A stretch of DNA of 49,431 nt from Myxococcales bacterium (GCA_013298625.1 JAAFIF010000075.1:1-49431); one strand, 5' to 3'; shown: positions 16,432-25,197, counted from the stretch's first letter. Translations and numbers: made by a program. Notes: a model not told the origin generated them from the letters alone.

Positions 16432-17489
16432 GGCGCCTCGATGGGCAAGGTGAGCTCCGCGCGAAATCCCCCGAGCGGGCTCGGCCCAGTCGCGAGCGAG
16501 GCGCGCTCGCTCCACGCGCGCAGTCGGGCGCGAAGGTTGTCGAGCGACGAGCTGGTTCCGCGGTGGGCGCTGCGCTCGGGGCCCGGGCCGTCGTCGTCGA
16601 CGGTCACGCGGATCGCTTTTTCGTCGCGCGCGACGCAGACGCGGACGACTGCTCGCTTGCGGTCTGCGAGGCTGTGCAGCACGGCGTTTTCGACGAGCGG
16701 CTGCAGCACGAGCGGGATCACCGAGCACCGCTCGACGTCGGGCGCGCGCTCGACGGTCGCGTCGAGCCTCGCGCCGAAGCGAACGCGCTGGAGCGCCAGA
16801 AAATCCTCCACGAAATCCAGCTCGCGCGAGAGCTCGACCCGCGCCAGCTTGGACCCTTCGAGCGCGTACCGAAACAGGTCCGCGAGCTGCTCGAGCGTCC
16901 GCTCGGCGAGCGCGGGGTCTTCGGGGATCAGCGTCGCCACGGTGTTGATGCTGTTGAAGAGAAAGTGCGGGTTCGTCTGCGCTTGCAGCGCCGAGAGCTG
17001 CGCTTGCAGCGTCGCGTTGCGCGCCTCGGCGAGCTGCTGCTCGGCCCGTCGCGAGCGTCGCCGCAGCGCCTCGATCGCGAGGCTCGGCAGGACGACGGCC
17101 CACGCGATGGCCACGCACTGCGCGATGTACACGCTCAGCGAAAACACTCGCAGACCGAGCCATCGATGCACCGGGTGCAGGGCGATCGCCACGACCGTCG
17201 CGACCGTGGCGACGAGCGCGGCGTGCGCGATCCAGCGGGCGATTCCTGCGCGCGCCGGGCGCACCAGCCGCTGCGCTGCGCCTCGGTACAGCCCGTGGGT
17301 GATCGCGCTGATCGAGAGCCAGGGCAGCGCGAAGAACAGCCCGCGCGCCGCGGCGTGGCTCCAGGATGCCGAGAAGGCGTTGGGGCTGATGATGGCGATC
17401 GACGCTGCGAAGAACGCGGGGTAGAGCCAAACGAGCTCGCGCGGCAAGCGCTCGTCGGTCTCTCGGATGCGCTCGGCGGGCTCGGCCAT
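16428..17489 (-). CDS. LytS/YpdA-type membrane histidine kinase
   Basis: The 353-aa protein (from ATG 17489) has four to five N-terminal membrane helices (about 18-135). A coiled coil follows (RRAEQQLAEARNATLQAQL), leading to the His_kinase domain with phospho-His175 in QTNPHFLFNSINTV. The HATPase domain has PLVENAVLHSL and DDDGPGPE. NPHFLFN and the LytTR partner define the class. The frame stays open to an ATG at 17588, but those extra residues are Arg/Cys-rich and their DNA is a short degenerate repeat of AGCAGCGTCGC, so the internal start is preferred. No extracytoplasmic sensor domain is seen. The signal is probably membrane-linked. Confidence 0.88.
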   Translation of the reverse strand: MAEPAERIRETDERLPRELVWLYPAFFAASIAIISPNAFSASWSHAAARGLFFALPWLSISAITHGLYRGAAQRLVRPARAGIARWIAHAALVATVATVVAIALHPVHRWLGLRVFSLSVYIAQCVAIAWAVVLPSLAIEALRRRSRRAEQQLAEARNATLQAQLSALQAQTNPHFLFNSINTVATLIPEDPALAERTLEQLADLFRYALEGSKLARVELSRELDFVEDFLALQRVRFGARLDATVERAPDVERCSVIPLVLQPLVENAVLHSLADRKRAVVRVCVARDEKAIRVTVDDDGPGPERSAHRGTSSSLDNLRARLRAWSERASLATGPSPLGGFRAELTLPIEAP

Positions 17490-17603
17490 CGCGCGGCGAG
17501 CATGAACCACTCGCGCTTCGACGCAACAGCGCCCGCACGAGCGTCGCCAGCAGCGTCGCAAGCAGCGTCGCTCGGACCAGTGTGACATATTCTGACTCTT
17601 GCC

Positions 17604-19115
17604 TCACCCTCCGCTGAACGAGCGGTAGCCGATGGCTTCGGCGATGTGGTTCATGCTCACGCGCTGCTCTTCTTCGAGGTCGGCGATGGTCCTGGCGACG
17701 CGCAGGACGCGGGTCATGGCGCGAGCGCTGAGGCCCATGCGGTCGGCCGCGGTGCTGAGCAGCGCTTTGGCCTCGCTGCTGAGCGCGGCGACGTCGCGAA
17801 GCGAGCGGGGAGAGAGCCTGCCGTTGGGCTCGTTTTGGTTCTCTGCGCGGGCGTGCTGACGGTCGCGCGCGGCGATGACCCTCGCACGAACATCGCTCGA
17901 CGTCGGCCCGTCCGGCGCTTCGCTGTAGACCATCGCGGAAGAGCTCGGCAGGTGGACGAAGAGGTCCACGCGGTCCATGAGCGGGCCGGACACTTTCGAA
18001 CGGTAGCGCCGGACGCGCTCGTCGCTGCACTCGCACTTGTCCGACGGGTCGCCCTGGTAGCCGCAGGGGCACGGGTTCATCGCGCCGATCATCGTGAACC
18101 GCGCGGGAAACGTCGTGCGAACGCGAGATCGCACGATGGTCACCATCCCCTCTTCGAGCGGCTCGCGCAGGGCCTCGAGCGCGTCCCGCGAGAACTCTGG
18201 GAGCTCGTCGAGAAAGAGCACCCCGTGGTGGGCGAGCGCGATCTCGCCGGGCCGCGGAGGGTCGCCGCCGCCGACGATCCCGACGGTCGACGCGGTGTGA
18301 TGCGGGTGTCGGTAGGGCCTGCGCTCGATCAGCGAGACCCCGTTGGGAAGCATCCCTGCAACGGAGTAGATCGACGTGACCTCGACGGACTCGTCGAAGG
18401 ACAACGGCGGGAGGATGCCGGGCATGGTGCGCGCGAGCAGGGTTTTTCCTCCGCCGGGCGGGCCCATCAAGAGCACGTTGTGCGAGCCCGCAGCGGAGAT
18501 CTCGAGCGCCCTGCGCGCGGTGTGTTGTCCTCGCACGTCCGCGAGGTCGATCACCGCTGGGTCCGTCGAGTGGTCGCAGACGCGCTCGGCCGTAGGCAGG
18601 GCGAAGTTGCCCTGAAAGAACGCGACGACCTCGGCGAGCGTCCCCGCCGCGCGCACCTCGATCCCGTTGACCACCGCGGCTTCCGCAGCATTTTCACTGG
18701 GAACAATGGCCCCTCTCATCCCTTGCTTGCGCGCGCAGAGCACCTTCGCCAGCACGCCTCGCACGGGCCGCAGCGCTCCGGTCAGCGAGAGCTCGCCCAC
18801 GAGCAGCCAGTCGCGCAGCAGGTCCTCGGGGCTCTCTTTGGCCGCAGCCAGCGTGGCCATCGCGATCGCAAGATCGAACCCCGCCCCGTTCTTTCGCACG
18901 TCGGCCGGCGCCAGATTGACCGTCACCCGCCGCGTCGGAAGCGGAAACCCCACTTGCTCGAGCGCGCTGCGCACGCGCATGCGCGACTCTCTCACGCTCG
19001 CCTCGGGCAGCCCCACGAGGTCGAACGCTGGCAGCCCTCGGGCGATGTCTACTTCGACCTGCACAGGCAGGGCTTCCAATCCAACGAGCGTGCTTGCGTG
19101 CGCCATGGCCAGCAT
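17604..19115 (-). CDS. comM: ComM/YifB Mg-chelatase-like AAA+ ATPase
   Basis: ComM is a hexameric helicase that promotes branch migration when transformed DNA is integrated. The 503-aa product matches the usual length and domains: an N-terminal ChlI/Lon-like domain (LVGLPEASVRESRMRVRSAL, then RRVTVNLAPADVRKNG), Walker A GPPGGGKT (218-225), Walker B VLFLDELPEF (Asp303-Glu304), the CPCG...C.C Cys cluster (MNPCPCGYQGD and CEC), and the C-terminal SARAMTRVLRVARTIADLE. The ATG at 19115 has GAGGA 7 bp upstream. The longer frame upstream covers the 12-bp repeat and has no family match. It is next to the LytS kinase but separately promoted. Confidence 0.94.
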   Translation of the reverse strand: MLAMAHASTLVGLEALPVQVEVDIARGLPAFDLVGLPEASVRESRMRVRSALEQVGFPLPTRRVTVNLAPADVRKNGAGFDLAIAMATLAAAKESPEDLLRDWLLVGELSLTGALRPVRGVLAKVLCARKQGMRGAIVPSENAAEAAVVNGIEVRAAGTLAEVVAFFQGNFALPTAERVCDHSTDPAVIDLADVRGQHTARRALEISAAGSHNVLLMGPPGGGKTLLARTMPGILPPLSFDESVEVTSIYSVAGMLPNGVSLIERRPYRHPHHTASTVGIVGGGDPPRPGEIALAHHGVLFLDELPEFSRDALEALREPLEEGMVTIVRSRVRTTFPARFTMIGAMNPCPCGYQGDPSDKCECSDERVRRYRSKVSGPLMDRVDLFVHLPSSSAMVYSEAPDGPTSSDVRARVIAARDRQHARAENQNEPNGRLSPRSLRDVAALSSEAKALLSTAADRMGLSARAMTRVLRVARTIADLEEEQRVSMNHIAEAIGYRSFSGG

Positions 19116-19266
19116 CGGTGCGTCCTCATTCGCCGCGTTTGTCCTGCGCGATGTGCGCTCGAAGCGCGGCGTGGCGCGGACGTCTGCGCGCGCCGTGCCG
19201 CGGCGATCGCTCCGCTGGTTGAGGCGAAAACACTGCAAATCATGGCGCAGTTCGACGCTGGCCCCT

Positions 19267-19310
19267 GGCGGCCGCCATGGCGGCCTCCATGGCGGCCGCC
19301 ATGGCGGTCT
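19267..19310 (+). repeat. 12-bp tandem repeat with internal palindrome
   Basis: Units GGCGGCCGCCAT, GGCGGCCTCCAT, GGCGGCCGCCAT and a partial GGCGGTCT stand head to tail. Joined units form the palindrome ATGGCGGCCGCCAT. The array lies in the 293-bp divergent gap between comM and the kinase gene, about 100 bp before the kinase ATG. Confidence 0.85.
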
Positions 19311-19408
19311 ACCGAATCCAACGCTCGGCGCTCGGGCCCTGACAACGTGCGGATTGATGGCGTCGGGCCGCGGGCTTCGGGTACAGTCTCCCACACGCGT
19401 CGACCCGC

Positions 19409-22168
19409 ATGCCGATCCTGACCGCACGAGAACGAATCAACACGGAGATCGGCGGGCGCTACCGCGCGAAGCGGATCATTGGTGAGGGTGCGTTCGGCGC
19501 GGTCTTCGCAGCAGAGCACACGCTGACGGCCCGCGAGGTCGCGCTGAAGATCCTGCACCCGCACCTCGTGCAGACCGAGCAGATCGCGCAGCGGTTTTTG
19601 CTCGAAGCGCAGACGATGGCGAAGATCCGCCACCCTGGGATCTGCCAGATCCTCGACGCGGGACGCGAGACCGACGGGACCATCTTTCTGGCGCTCGAGC
19701 TGCTCGAAGGCGAGACCCTCGAAGAGAGCCTCGAGCGACGCGGCAAGCTCCCGCGCGCCGAAGCGCTGCGCATCGCCGTCGAGGTCCTCGACGCCCTCGC
19801 CGCTGCGCACGCGCGAGAGATCATTCATCGCGACATCAAGCCGGCCAACATCTATCTCAACCGCGAGGGCGAGGGCGTCTACAACGCCAAGCTGCTCGAT
19901 TTCGGCATCGCCCACGTCGCACCGAAGGGCGGCAACAAGCTCACGGACGCCGGCGTCGTGCTGGGCACGCCCGAGTACATGCCGCCCGAGCAAGCCCGCG
20001 GCAAGAGTGTTGGACCGGTCAGCGACGTGTGGGCCGTCGGCGTGGTGCTGTACGAAATGCTCTCGGGCATGGTCCCGTGGAGCGGTGACAGCGCCGCCTC
20101 CGTGCTCATCGCCGTCGCCAACAACCCCCTGACGGACATCCGCGAGCTGCAGCCGGACACCCCCGTGCAGCTCGCGCAGGTGATCGCGCGCGCGCTCGAA
20201 AAAGACCCCGAGCGACGCCTTCGTTCTGCCGACGAAATGCGCGACGCCATCGTCGCTGCCGCGGACGCAGAGGGGCTCTCGATCGCCCTGCCCGGCGGCC
20301 GCGCGAGCTTCGTCGCGGGCTCGGGCGAGTGGAAGGCGGTGCGCACGCCCGGCGCCCCTGTCGCGCCGTCGGCGCCCGCGCACAGCGCGGTGATCGCTCC
20401 GTCGCCGAGACGTCCCGGCGGCAACATCGAGTTCGATCTGCCCGAGAGCACGGACACCCCGTCGCTGATGATCGCGCTCGACCAGATTCAGCCGACGCCG
20501 AGCGAGATCGCCGCGGATCTGCCAGTGCCGCCGCCGCGCGTCGAGTCCGACTCGCAGCGCAACCGGGTCAACTCTGGCGCGCATCCCACCGCGGATTCGG
20601 TGCGCATCCCGTCGGTCCGCCCGCCGCCACCGCCGCCGCCGGGCTCGCTCAACGAGCCGCGCACGCACAAGAGCATCGCGCCCATGCCGATGCCCGTGGG
20701 CGGCGCAGCTCACGTCGACTCGACCGGCCCGAGGACGCAGTCCACGGGGCGACAGTCCGCGGTCTCTCCGCCGGTCGCGAAGAGCGAGTCGCTGCCGGTC
20801 GCAAATACTGGCCCCACTTTTCAAACGCTGCAGCAGAAGAAGAGCAGCGCGCCGCTCGTGCTCGCGGGCGCGATCGGCGTCTCGGCGCTCGCGTTCGCTG
20901 CGTACTACGTCGCCAGTCACCCAGCGGGCGGATCGTCACAGCTGACCCGCGGCCAAGACGCCTCCACCCACGAGGACGGCGGAGATCCCTCGGACGACGC
21001 CCCCACGAGCGCGGCGCGCTATCGCTTTCGATCGATCGGCGCTGTTCCGTTGCCGTTCGCGCTGCGCGGTGAGGACGCGCGGGTGTTCGTGCGTCACTTG
21101 ACCGCCGGTCCGCCGCGCGCCGGACGCATGGTCGGGACGTGCGCGGCCGGCAACGTGCGCTTGTTCAACACGCAAAACGGCCTGCCTGTCACCGAGACGG
21201 CCGCGGCCATCGCGTGCGACGGCTACGACCTCTCGCTCGTCGGCGACCTCGACGGCGACGGCAACGACGACATCGCCGCGGTCAACGCCAGCAAATCCGC
21301 GATCGTGGTGTTGTCGACGCAGTCTTCGCCAGCGCGCGCGATGCAGACCGTCGCGTTGCCAGGCGCCTTCGGCCTCGCCGCGTCGGTCATCGAAGCGCAA
21401 GGCCGCTCGCTGGTGGTCGCCGTGGCCGCGCCGCGCGCCGGAGAAGCGTCGGAGCTCGTCGCGATCGACCTGCGCTCGGGCGCGATCGCGTGGAGGGCTC
21501 GCGGCCGCGGAGCGTTCACCCGCATCGGTCACCCGACGGACCTCGGGCTCTCGATCGGCCCCGACGCCGACGGCGACGGAGTGCGCGACGTCGTGGCCGG
21601 CGCGAGCCCCCCGTCCAGCGTGACGCTCGATCGGCTTCCAGAGCTTCCCCGCTGCGTCGAGTTGATTTCTGGTGCGTCGGGTCGACTGCTCTGGCCGCAG
21701 CCCTTCTGCCAGCGTCGCGGCGGCGTGCAGAGCGTCTCGCTCGGGCCCGACATCGACGGTGATCGCCGCGGCGACATCGCCGTGTCGACCGACGTCACGC
21801 GCGGGACCGAGCCGCGCGTGGTCTTGATTTCTGGCGCCAACGCCTCGGTGGTGCGCCGGGTGAGCACGCCCGAAGGCGCCCTCGCGCAGGGCTTCGGATG
21901 GCCCGTCTCGCTCGGCCCCGACGCCAACGGCGACGGCGCGCCGGACCTCGCCGTCGGCAGCGTTTCGGCCTCGTCGACGTTCGCGACGCTCTTGTCGTCG
22001 CGGGACGGCAGCGTGATCTCGTCGCTCGAAATCGACGGGAGCGCAGGGTTTCCGAACATGCGACTGCTGGTCGAGTCCAACGTGTGGCGCGGCGCCGAGA
22101 CGGCCCTGCTCGTCGCGTCTCCGACGGACGGCCTCAAGGTGTTCGCTGTTGCGTCGGAAGCGCCCTGA
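19409..22168 (+). CDS. Transmembrane Ser/Thr protein kinase with FG-GAP/VCBS sensor propeller
   Basis: A 919-aa Hanks-type receptor kinase. The cytoplasmic kinase domain (15-285) has the glycine loop GEGAFGAV (25-32), Lys47 (VALK), catalytic HRDIKPAN (Asp142), DFG (164-166) and the GTPEYMPPEQA activation segment. A Pro/Ser-rich juxtamembrane linker of about 190 residues follows, then one membrane helix (about 483-503, LVLAGAIGVSALAFAAYYVA). The extracytoplasmic half carries FG-GAP-type calcium-loop repeats (GDLDGDGNDDIAAV, GPDADGDGVRDVVAG, GPDIDGDRRGDIAVS, GPDANGDGAPDLAVG), predicting a beta-propeller sensor. The ligand is unknown. It may be a ligand or Ca2+-stabilised surface sensor. The gene is followed by gpsA in the same direction after 69 bp, with its own ribosome-binding site there. 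Confidence 0.93.
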   Translation: MPILTARERINTEIGGRYRAKRIIGEGAFGAVFAAEHTLTAREVALKILHPHLVQTEQIAQRFLLEAQTMAKIRHPGICQILDAGRETDGTIFLALELLEGETLEESLERRGKLPRAEALRIAVEVLDALAAAHAREIIHRDIKPANIYLNREGEGVYNAKLLDFGIAHVAPKGGNKLTDAGVVLGTPEYMPPEQARGKSVGPVSDVWAVGVVLYEMLSGMVPWSGDSAASVLIAVANNPLTDIRELQPDTPVQLAQVIARALEKDPERRLRSADEMRDAIVAAADAEGLSIALPGGRASFVAGSGEWKAVRTPGAPVAPSAPAHSAVIAPSPRRPGGNIEFDLPESTDTPSLMIALDQIQPTPSEIAADLPVPPPRVESDSQRNRVNSGAHPTADSVRIPSVRPPPPPPPGSLNEPRTHKSIAPMPMPVGGAAHVDSTGPRTQSTGRQSAVSPPVAKSESLPVANTGPTFQTLQQKKSSAPLVLAGAIGVSALAFAAYYVASHPAGGSSQLTRGQDASTHEDGGDPSDDAPTSAARYRFRSIGAVPLPFALRGEDARVFVRHLTAGPPRAGRMVGTCAAGNVRLFNTQNGLPVTETAAAIACDGYDLSLVGDLDGDGNDDIAAVNASKSAIVVLSTQSSPARAMQTVALPGAFGLAASVIEAQGRSLVVAVAAPRAGEASELVAIDLRSGAIAWRARGRGAFTRIGHPTDLGLSIGPDADGDGVRDVVAGASPPSSVTLDRLPELPRCVELISGASGRLLWPQPFCQRRGGVQSVSLGPDIDGDRRGDIAVSTDVTRGTEPRVVLISGANASVVRRVSTPEGALAQGFGWPVSLGPDANGDGAPDLAVGSVSASSTFATLLSSRDGSVISSLEIDGSAGFPNMRLLVESNVWRGAETALLVASPTDGLKVFAVASEAP

Positions 22169-22237
22169 CGCGACCCTCTCTCGCTACGTGTTGAGCGCAG
22201 TCCCGGGTTCGCGCGTCCGCGCGCAGGAGGTTCGTCG

Positions 22238-23242
22238 ATGAAGGTCACAGTCCTGGGCGCCGGCAGCTGGGGAACCGCCCTCGCGAAAGTGCTCGGCGAC
22301 AAGGGGCACCGCGTCTTGCTCTGGGGCCGCCGCGAAGACGCGATGCGCGCCATTCGTGAGGGCCGCACCAACGAGCCGTTTCTCCCTGGCATCACGCTGC
22401 CGCCTTCGCTCGACGCGACGCACTTGCTCGACGAGGCGCTCGACAGCGCGGACATGATCCTGGTGGCTGTGCCGACGCACGGTCTGCGAGAGGTGCTGCC
22501 CAAGGTGGCCGAGCTCGTGCGCAAGCCTGTTCCGGTGATCTCTGCGACGAAGGGGATCGAGCAGGACTCGCTCAAGCTGGTCAACCACGTGATCGAAGAC
22601 GAGCTGCCTTGGTCCAAGGGCCAGTTCGTCGCGCTCTCGGGGCCGTCGTTTGCGATGGAGGTCGCCAAGGGCCAGCCCACGGTCGTCGTCGCAGCGGCGA
22701 GGGACGCGGGGCTCGCGCGCGAAGTGCAGCGCGCGTTCTTCTCGGACGGCTCGTTTCGCGTGTACCTCTCGACCGACGTGCTCGGCGTCGAGATGGGCGG
22801 CGCGTTGAAGAACGTCATCGCGATCGCCGCCGGAGCCAGCGACGGAATGGGCTTCGGCACCAACGCTCGCGCCGCGCTCATCACCCGCGGACTCGCCGAA
22901 ATGGCCCGCCTCGCCGTGCGCATGGGCGCAGAGCCGATGACCCTCGCCGGCCTCGCGGGCATGGGCGACCTGGTCCTGACCTGTTCGGGCGCGCTCTCTC
23001 GCAATCGTCACGTCGGTGTCGAGCTCGGCAAGGGCAAGAAGCTCCCGCAAATCCTCGGAGAAATGCGCCAGGTTGCAGAGGGCGTGCGCACGACCAAGAG
23101 CGCGTGGGAGCTCGCGCAGCGCGAAGGCGTCCCGATGCCCATCGTCGAGCAGGTCTACCGCGTGCTGTACGACGAGAAGGACCCCAAGGCCGCGGTGTGG
23201 GACCTGATGGTGCGCGAGGCGAGCCTCGAGTTTCAGTTCTAA
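22238..23242 (+). CDS. gpsA: Glycerol-3-phosphate dehydrogenase [NAD(P)+]
   Basis: GpsA reduces dihydroxyacetone phosphate to sn-glycerol 3-phosphate, the backbone for phospholipid synthesis. The 334-aa product has the Rossmann motif VLGAGSWGTALA at its N-terminus, the GPSFAMEVAKGQPT segment, the catalytic Lys in GGALKNVIAIAAG, and the substrate-binding SRNRHVGVELGKG with the preceding GMGDLVLTCSGALSRN. Length and motifs are complete. AGGAGG (22225-22230) lies 7 bp before the ATG. It is probably housekeeping and independent of the kinase upstream. Confidence 0.96.
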   Translation: MKVTVLGAGSWGTALAKVLGDKGHRVLLWGRREDAMRAIREGRTNEPFLPGITLPPSLDATHLLDEALDSADMILVAVPTHGLREVLPKVAELVRKPVPVISATKGIEQDSLKLVNHVIEDELPWSKGQFVALSGPSFAMEVAKGQPTVVVAAARDAGLAREVQRAFFSDGSFRVYLSTDVLGVEMGGALKNVIAIAAGASDGMGFGTNARAALITRGLAEMARLAVRMGAEPMTLAGLAGMGDLVLTCSGALSRNRHVGVELGKGKKLPQILGEMRQVAEGVRTTKSAWELAQREGVPMPIVEQVYRVLYDEKDPKAAVWDLMVREASLEFQF

Positions 23243-23406
23243 CGTTTCGAGATCTCTCGCGCACAACGCTGCCAACAAGTGCGAGCGGCGCAGTGCTCTC
23301 GACGCGGATCGCCGCTGCGATGGGACGCGCGGCGGCCCGGCTCGTTGACGCGCAGCGCGGGCGCCTCTTGCATCCTCGCGTCGTCGACGATACGAGCCCA
23401 AGGGCG

Positions 23407-23871
23407 ATGAAGATTCACACGCAGGCAGTGGCCGAATACCCCGTGGCGCGCGAGAAGCTGTTCGAGATGGCGACGGCGATCGAGGCGCTCTCGAGCATCC
23501 TCAAGCCGCTCGGGCTCTTGCCCGGCGTCGAGCGCGCGTGGGTGGTGGGCGGGGGCGAGCTGAAGAAGGGCTCGCTGCGCCGGGTTGTGCTCACCGACGG
23601 GACGCCGCTCGACGAAGAGCTCACCGACTGGGAGCCGCCGCGCAAGCACGCGTACACGGTGAAGGGCTTTCGCGGGCCGTTTGGCTTGCTGGTGAAGAAG
23701 GCGCACTCGCAGTGGATCTTCTCGCCGATCGACGTCGGGACGCGGATCTCTTGGCGGTACGAGTTCGAGCTGACCTCGCCGGCGGCGCTTCCTGCGGCGC
23801 TTCCGCTGGTGAAGGTGGCGATGAAGCGGCTGATGGAGAGCACGCTGGCCAACCTTCGCGCCAAGGTCTGA
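23407..23871 (+). CDS. SRPBCC/START-like domain protein
   Basis: A 154-aa protein with the polyketide-cyclase/SRPBCC pattern: a first strand and helix (AVAEYPVAREKLFEMATAIE), then strands GELKKGSLRRVVLTDG, DEELTDWEPPRKHAYTV and THISW-like DVGTRISWRYEFELTS, and a long C-terminal helix (LPLVKVAMKRLMESTLANLRAK) that closes the hydrophobic pocket in this fold. It would bind a hydrophobic ligand. No catalytic residues can be named. The ATG was chosen because the fold starts at residue 3. The stop overlaps the ATG of the next small gene (TGATG-type overlap), so the two are coupled. Confidence 0.75.
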   Translation: MKIHTQAVAEYPVAREKLFEMATAIEALSSILKPLGLLPGVERAWVVGGGELKKGSLRRVVLTDGTPLDEELTDWEPPRKHAYTVKGFRGPFGLLVKKAHSQWIFSPIDVGTRISWRYEFELTSPAALPAALPLVKVAMKRLMESTLANLRAKV

Positions 23872-24053
23872 TGGCGTATTCTCTGCCGCCGAGGCCGCCC
23901 GAGCGCCGCGCGCCGACGTACGCGATCGCGCTGCTGCCGTTCGTGCTGGTGGTGCTGACGGCGCTCGTGGCGCTCTTGCGCGAGCACTCGACGCGGCCGG
24001 ATCACCCGACCTCGGGCGGCGACGCGGCGGTGGACGCTGTCGTTTCTGGGTGA
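23871..24053 (+). CDS. Small single-span membrane protein
   Basis: A 60-aa protein whose ATG overlaps the stop of the SRPBCC gene by one base. A basic, Pro-rich N-terminus (LPPRPPERRAPT) precedes one hydrophobic helix (YAIALLPFVLVVLTALVALL), and a polar tail of about 25 residues follows. Topology is probably N-in/C-out. No family is recognised. Coupling suggests a role with its upstream neighbour, such as a membrane anchor or partner. Confidence 0.55.
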   Translation: MAYSLPPRPPERRAPTYAIALLPFVLVVLTALVALLREHSTRPDHPTSGGDAAVDAVVSG

Positions 24054-24163
24054 TTTCTTTTGGCCGGCGGGTGTGGTAGGGGTGCTGTGTTCTCTCTGAA
24101 GTGCAGCGAAATCGCTGGCAGAGTGAACTTGGGGCCGGATGTACGATTCGCCAGGTCGAGCTC

Positions 24164-24191
24164 TTGACACTGAGCGCTCGACAGGTAGAGT
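24164..24191 (+). promoter_or_regulatory. Sigma-70-type promoter of the str operon
   Basis: A perfect TTGACA (-35, 24164-24169) is followed after 16 bp by TAGAGT (-10, 24186-24191), four of six. The start site would be near 24198, leaving a leader of about 87 nt before rpsL. The -35 lies inside an inverted repeat, GTCGAGC (24155-24161) and GCTCGAC (24176-24182). Confidence 0.6.
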
Positions 24192-24284
24192 CGCGCCCCC
24201 TCGCGGGGACCGTGCGCGTTCTGTCGACTTTGCGCACCGTGACTGCGGGAGATTTCCCTGTTCCGTGTAGGAGCCACGCTCGAG

Positions 24285-24683
24285 ATGCCGACGATCAATC
24301 AACTTGTGCGCAAGGGCCGTGAGACGACGCCGTGGAAGACGGCTTCGCCCGCTTTGCGTGAGTGCCCGCAGAAGCGCGGCGTGTGCACGCGCGTGTACAC
24401 GACCACGCCGAAGAAGCCGAACTCCGCTCTCCGTAAGGTGGCGCGCGTGCGTCTCACCAACGGGATGGAAGTCACCGCGTACATCCCTGGTGAGGGACAC
24501 AACCTTCAGGAGCACTCCGTGGTGCTGATCCGTGGCGGTCGTGTGAAGGACCTCCCCGGCGTTCGCTACCACATCGTTCGTGGAACGTTGGACGCGGTCG
24601 GCGCTGCCGGCCCGTCGAACACGAACAAGAAGGAGCGCACCCAGGGCCGCTCCAAGTACGGCGTGAAGAAGAAGAAGGGATGA
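24285..24683 (+). CDS. rpsL: 30S ribosomal protein S12
   Basis: S12 sits at the decoding centre of the small subunit. The 132-aa product is collinear with the family: MPTINQLVRKGR at the start, TTTPKKPNSALRKVARVRL in the middle, and RGGRVKDLPGVRYHIVRG. Lys43 and Lys88, where streptomycin-resistance substitutions arise, are both the wild-type residue, as is the PxxKPNS segment. The basic tail GRSKYGVKKKKG is normal. AGGAG (24269-24273) lies 11 bp before the ATG. It is the first gene of the str operon. rpsG follows after only 6 bp. Confidence 0.98.
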   Translation: MPTINQLVRKGRETTPWKTASPALRECPQKRGVCTRVYTTTPKKPNSALRKVARVRLTNGMEVTAYIPGEGHNLQEHSVVLIRGGRVKDLPGVRYHIVRGTLDAVGAAGPSNTNKKERTQGRSKYGVKKKKG

Positions 24684-24689
24684 TCAGCG

Positions 24690-25160
24690 ATGCCGCGTCG
24701 TGGTGAAGTACCGAAGCGCAAGACGATTCCCGATCCTAAGTACAAGGATCGCCTCGTCGCGAAGATGATGAACACCGTGATGATCTCGGGCGAGAAAGCC
24801 ATCGCCGAGCGGATCGTCTACGGAGCCTTCGACGTGATCCAGGAGCGCTTCAAGGAGGACCCGTTGGAGGTCTTCCGTCGCGCCCTCGACAACGTGAAGC
24901 CGAAGGTCGAAGTGAAGAGCCGCCGCGTCGGCGGAGCGACCTACCAGGTCCCCGTCGAAGTGCGTCCCGAGCGTCGCGTGTCTCTCGCGATGCGCTGGAT
25001 CACGAACTACTCCCGCACGCGTGGCGAGAAGAGCATGCGCGAGCGCCTGGCGAACGAGCTGATGGAAGCCAGCCAGGGCCGCGGCAACGCGGTGAAGAAG
25101 AAGGAAGACACGCACAAGATGGCCGACGCCAACAAGGCGTTCGCCCACTACCGCTGGTGA
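24690..25160 (+). CDS. rpsG: 30S ribosomal protein S7
   Basis: S7 nucleates assembly of the 30S head and contacts the E-site tRNA. The 156-aa product has the expected MPRRGEVPKRKTIPDPKY start, the MMNTVMISGEKAIAERIVYGAFD helix pair, PKVEVKSRRVGGATYQVPVEV and the C-terminal KKKEDTHKMADANKAFAHYRW. It follows rpsL by 6 bp, so the S7 target found between these genes in E. coli cannot exist here. A hairpin with a T-rich tail overlaps the stop codon. Confidence 0.98.
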   Translation: MPRRGEVPKRKTIPDPKYKDRLVAKMMNTVMISGEKAIAERIVYGAFDVIQERFKEDPLEVFRRALDNVKPKVEVKSRRVGGATYQVPVEVRPERRVSLAMRWITNYSRTRGEKSMRERLANELMEASQGRGNAVKKKEDTHKMADANKAFAHYRW

Positions 25161-25197
25161 TCGATTCGTTCGATCGCTGAGCGGTTGTTTGTCTGTT
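25151..25197 (+). terminator. Terminator- or attenuator-like hairpin at the rpsG stop
   Basis: CCGCT (25151-25155) pairs with AGCGG (25180-25184) around an inner stem GATCGA (25159-25164)/TCGATC (25170-25175). The right arm is followed by TTGTTTGTCTGTT. The left arm is inside the last rpsG codons, so a terminating ribosome would block it. That fits attenuation or partial termination before fusA. Confidence 0.45.

Noticed and set aside
17490..17588. N-terminal extension of the LytS-type kinase
   Set aside because: Arg/Cys-rich, coded by a degenerate short repeat, with no counterpart in the family; the start at 17489 is preferred.
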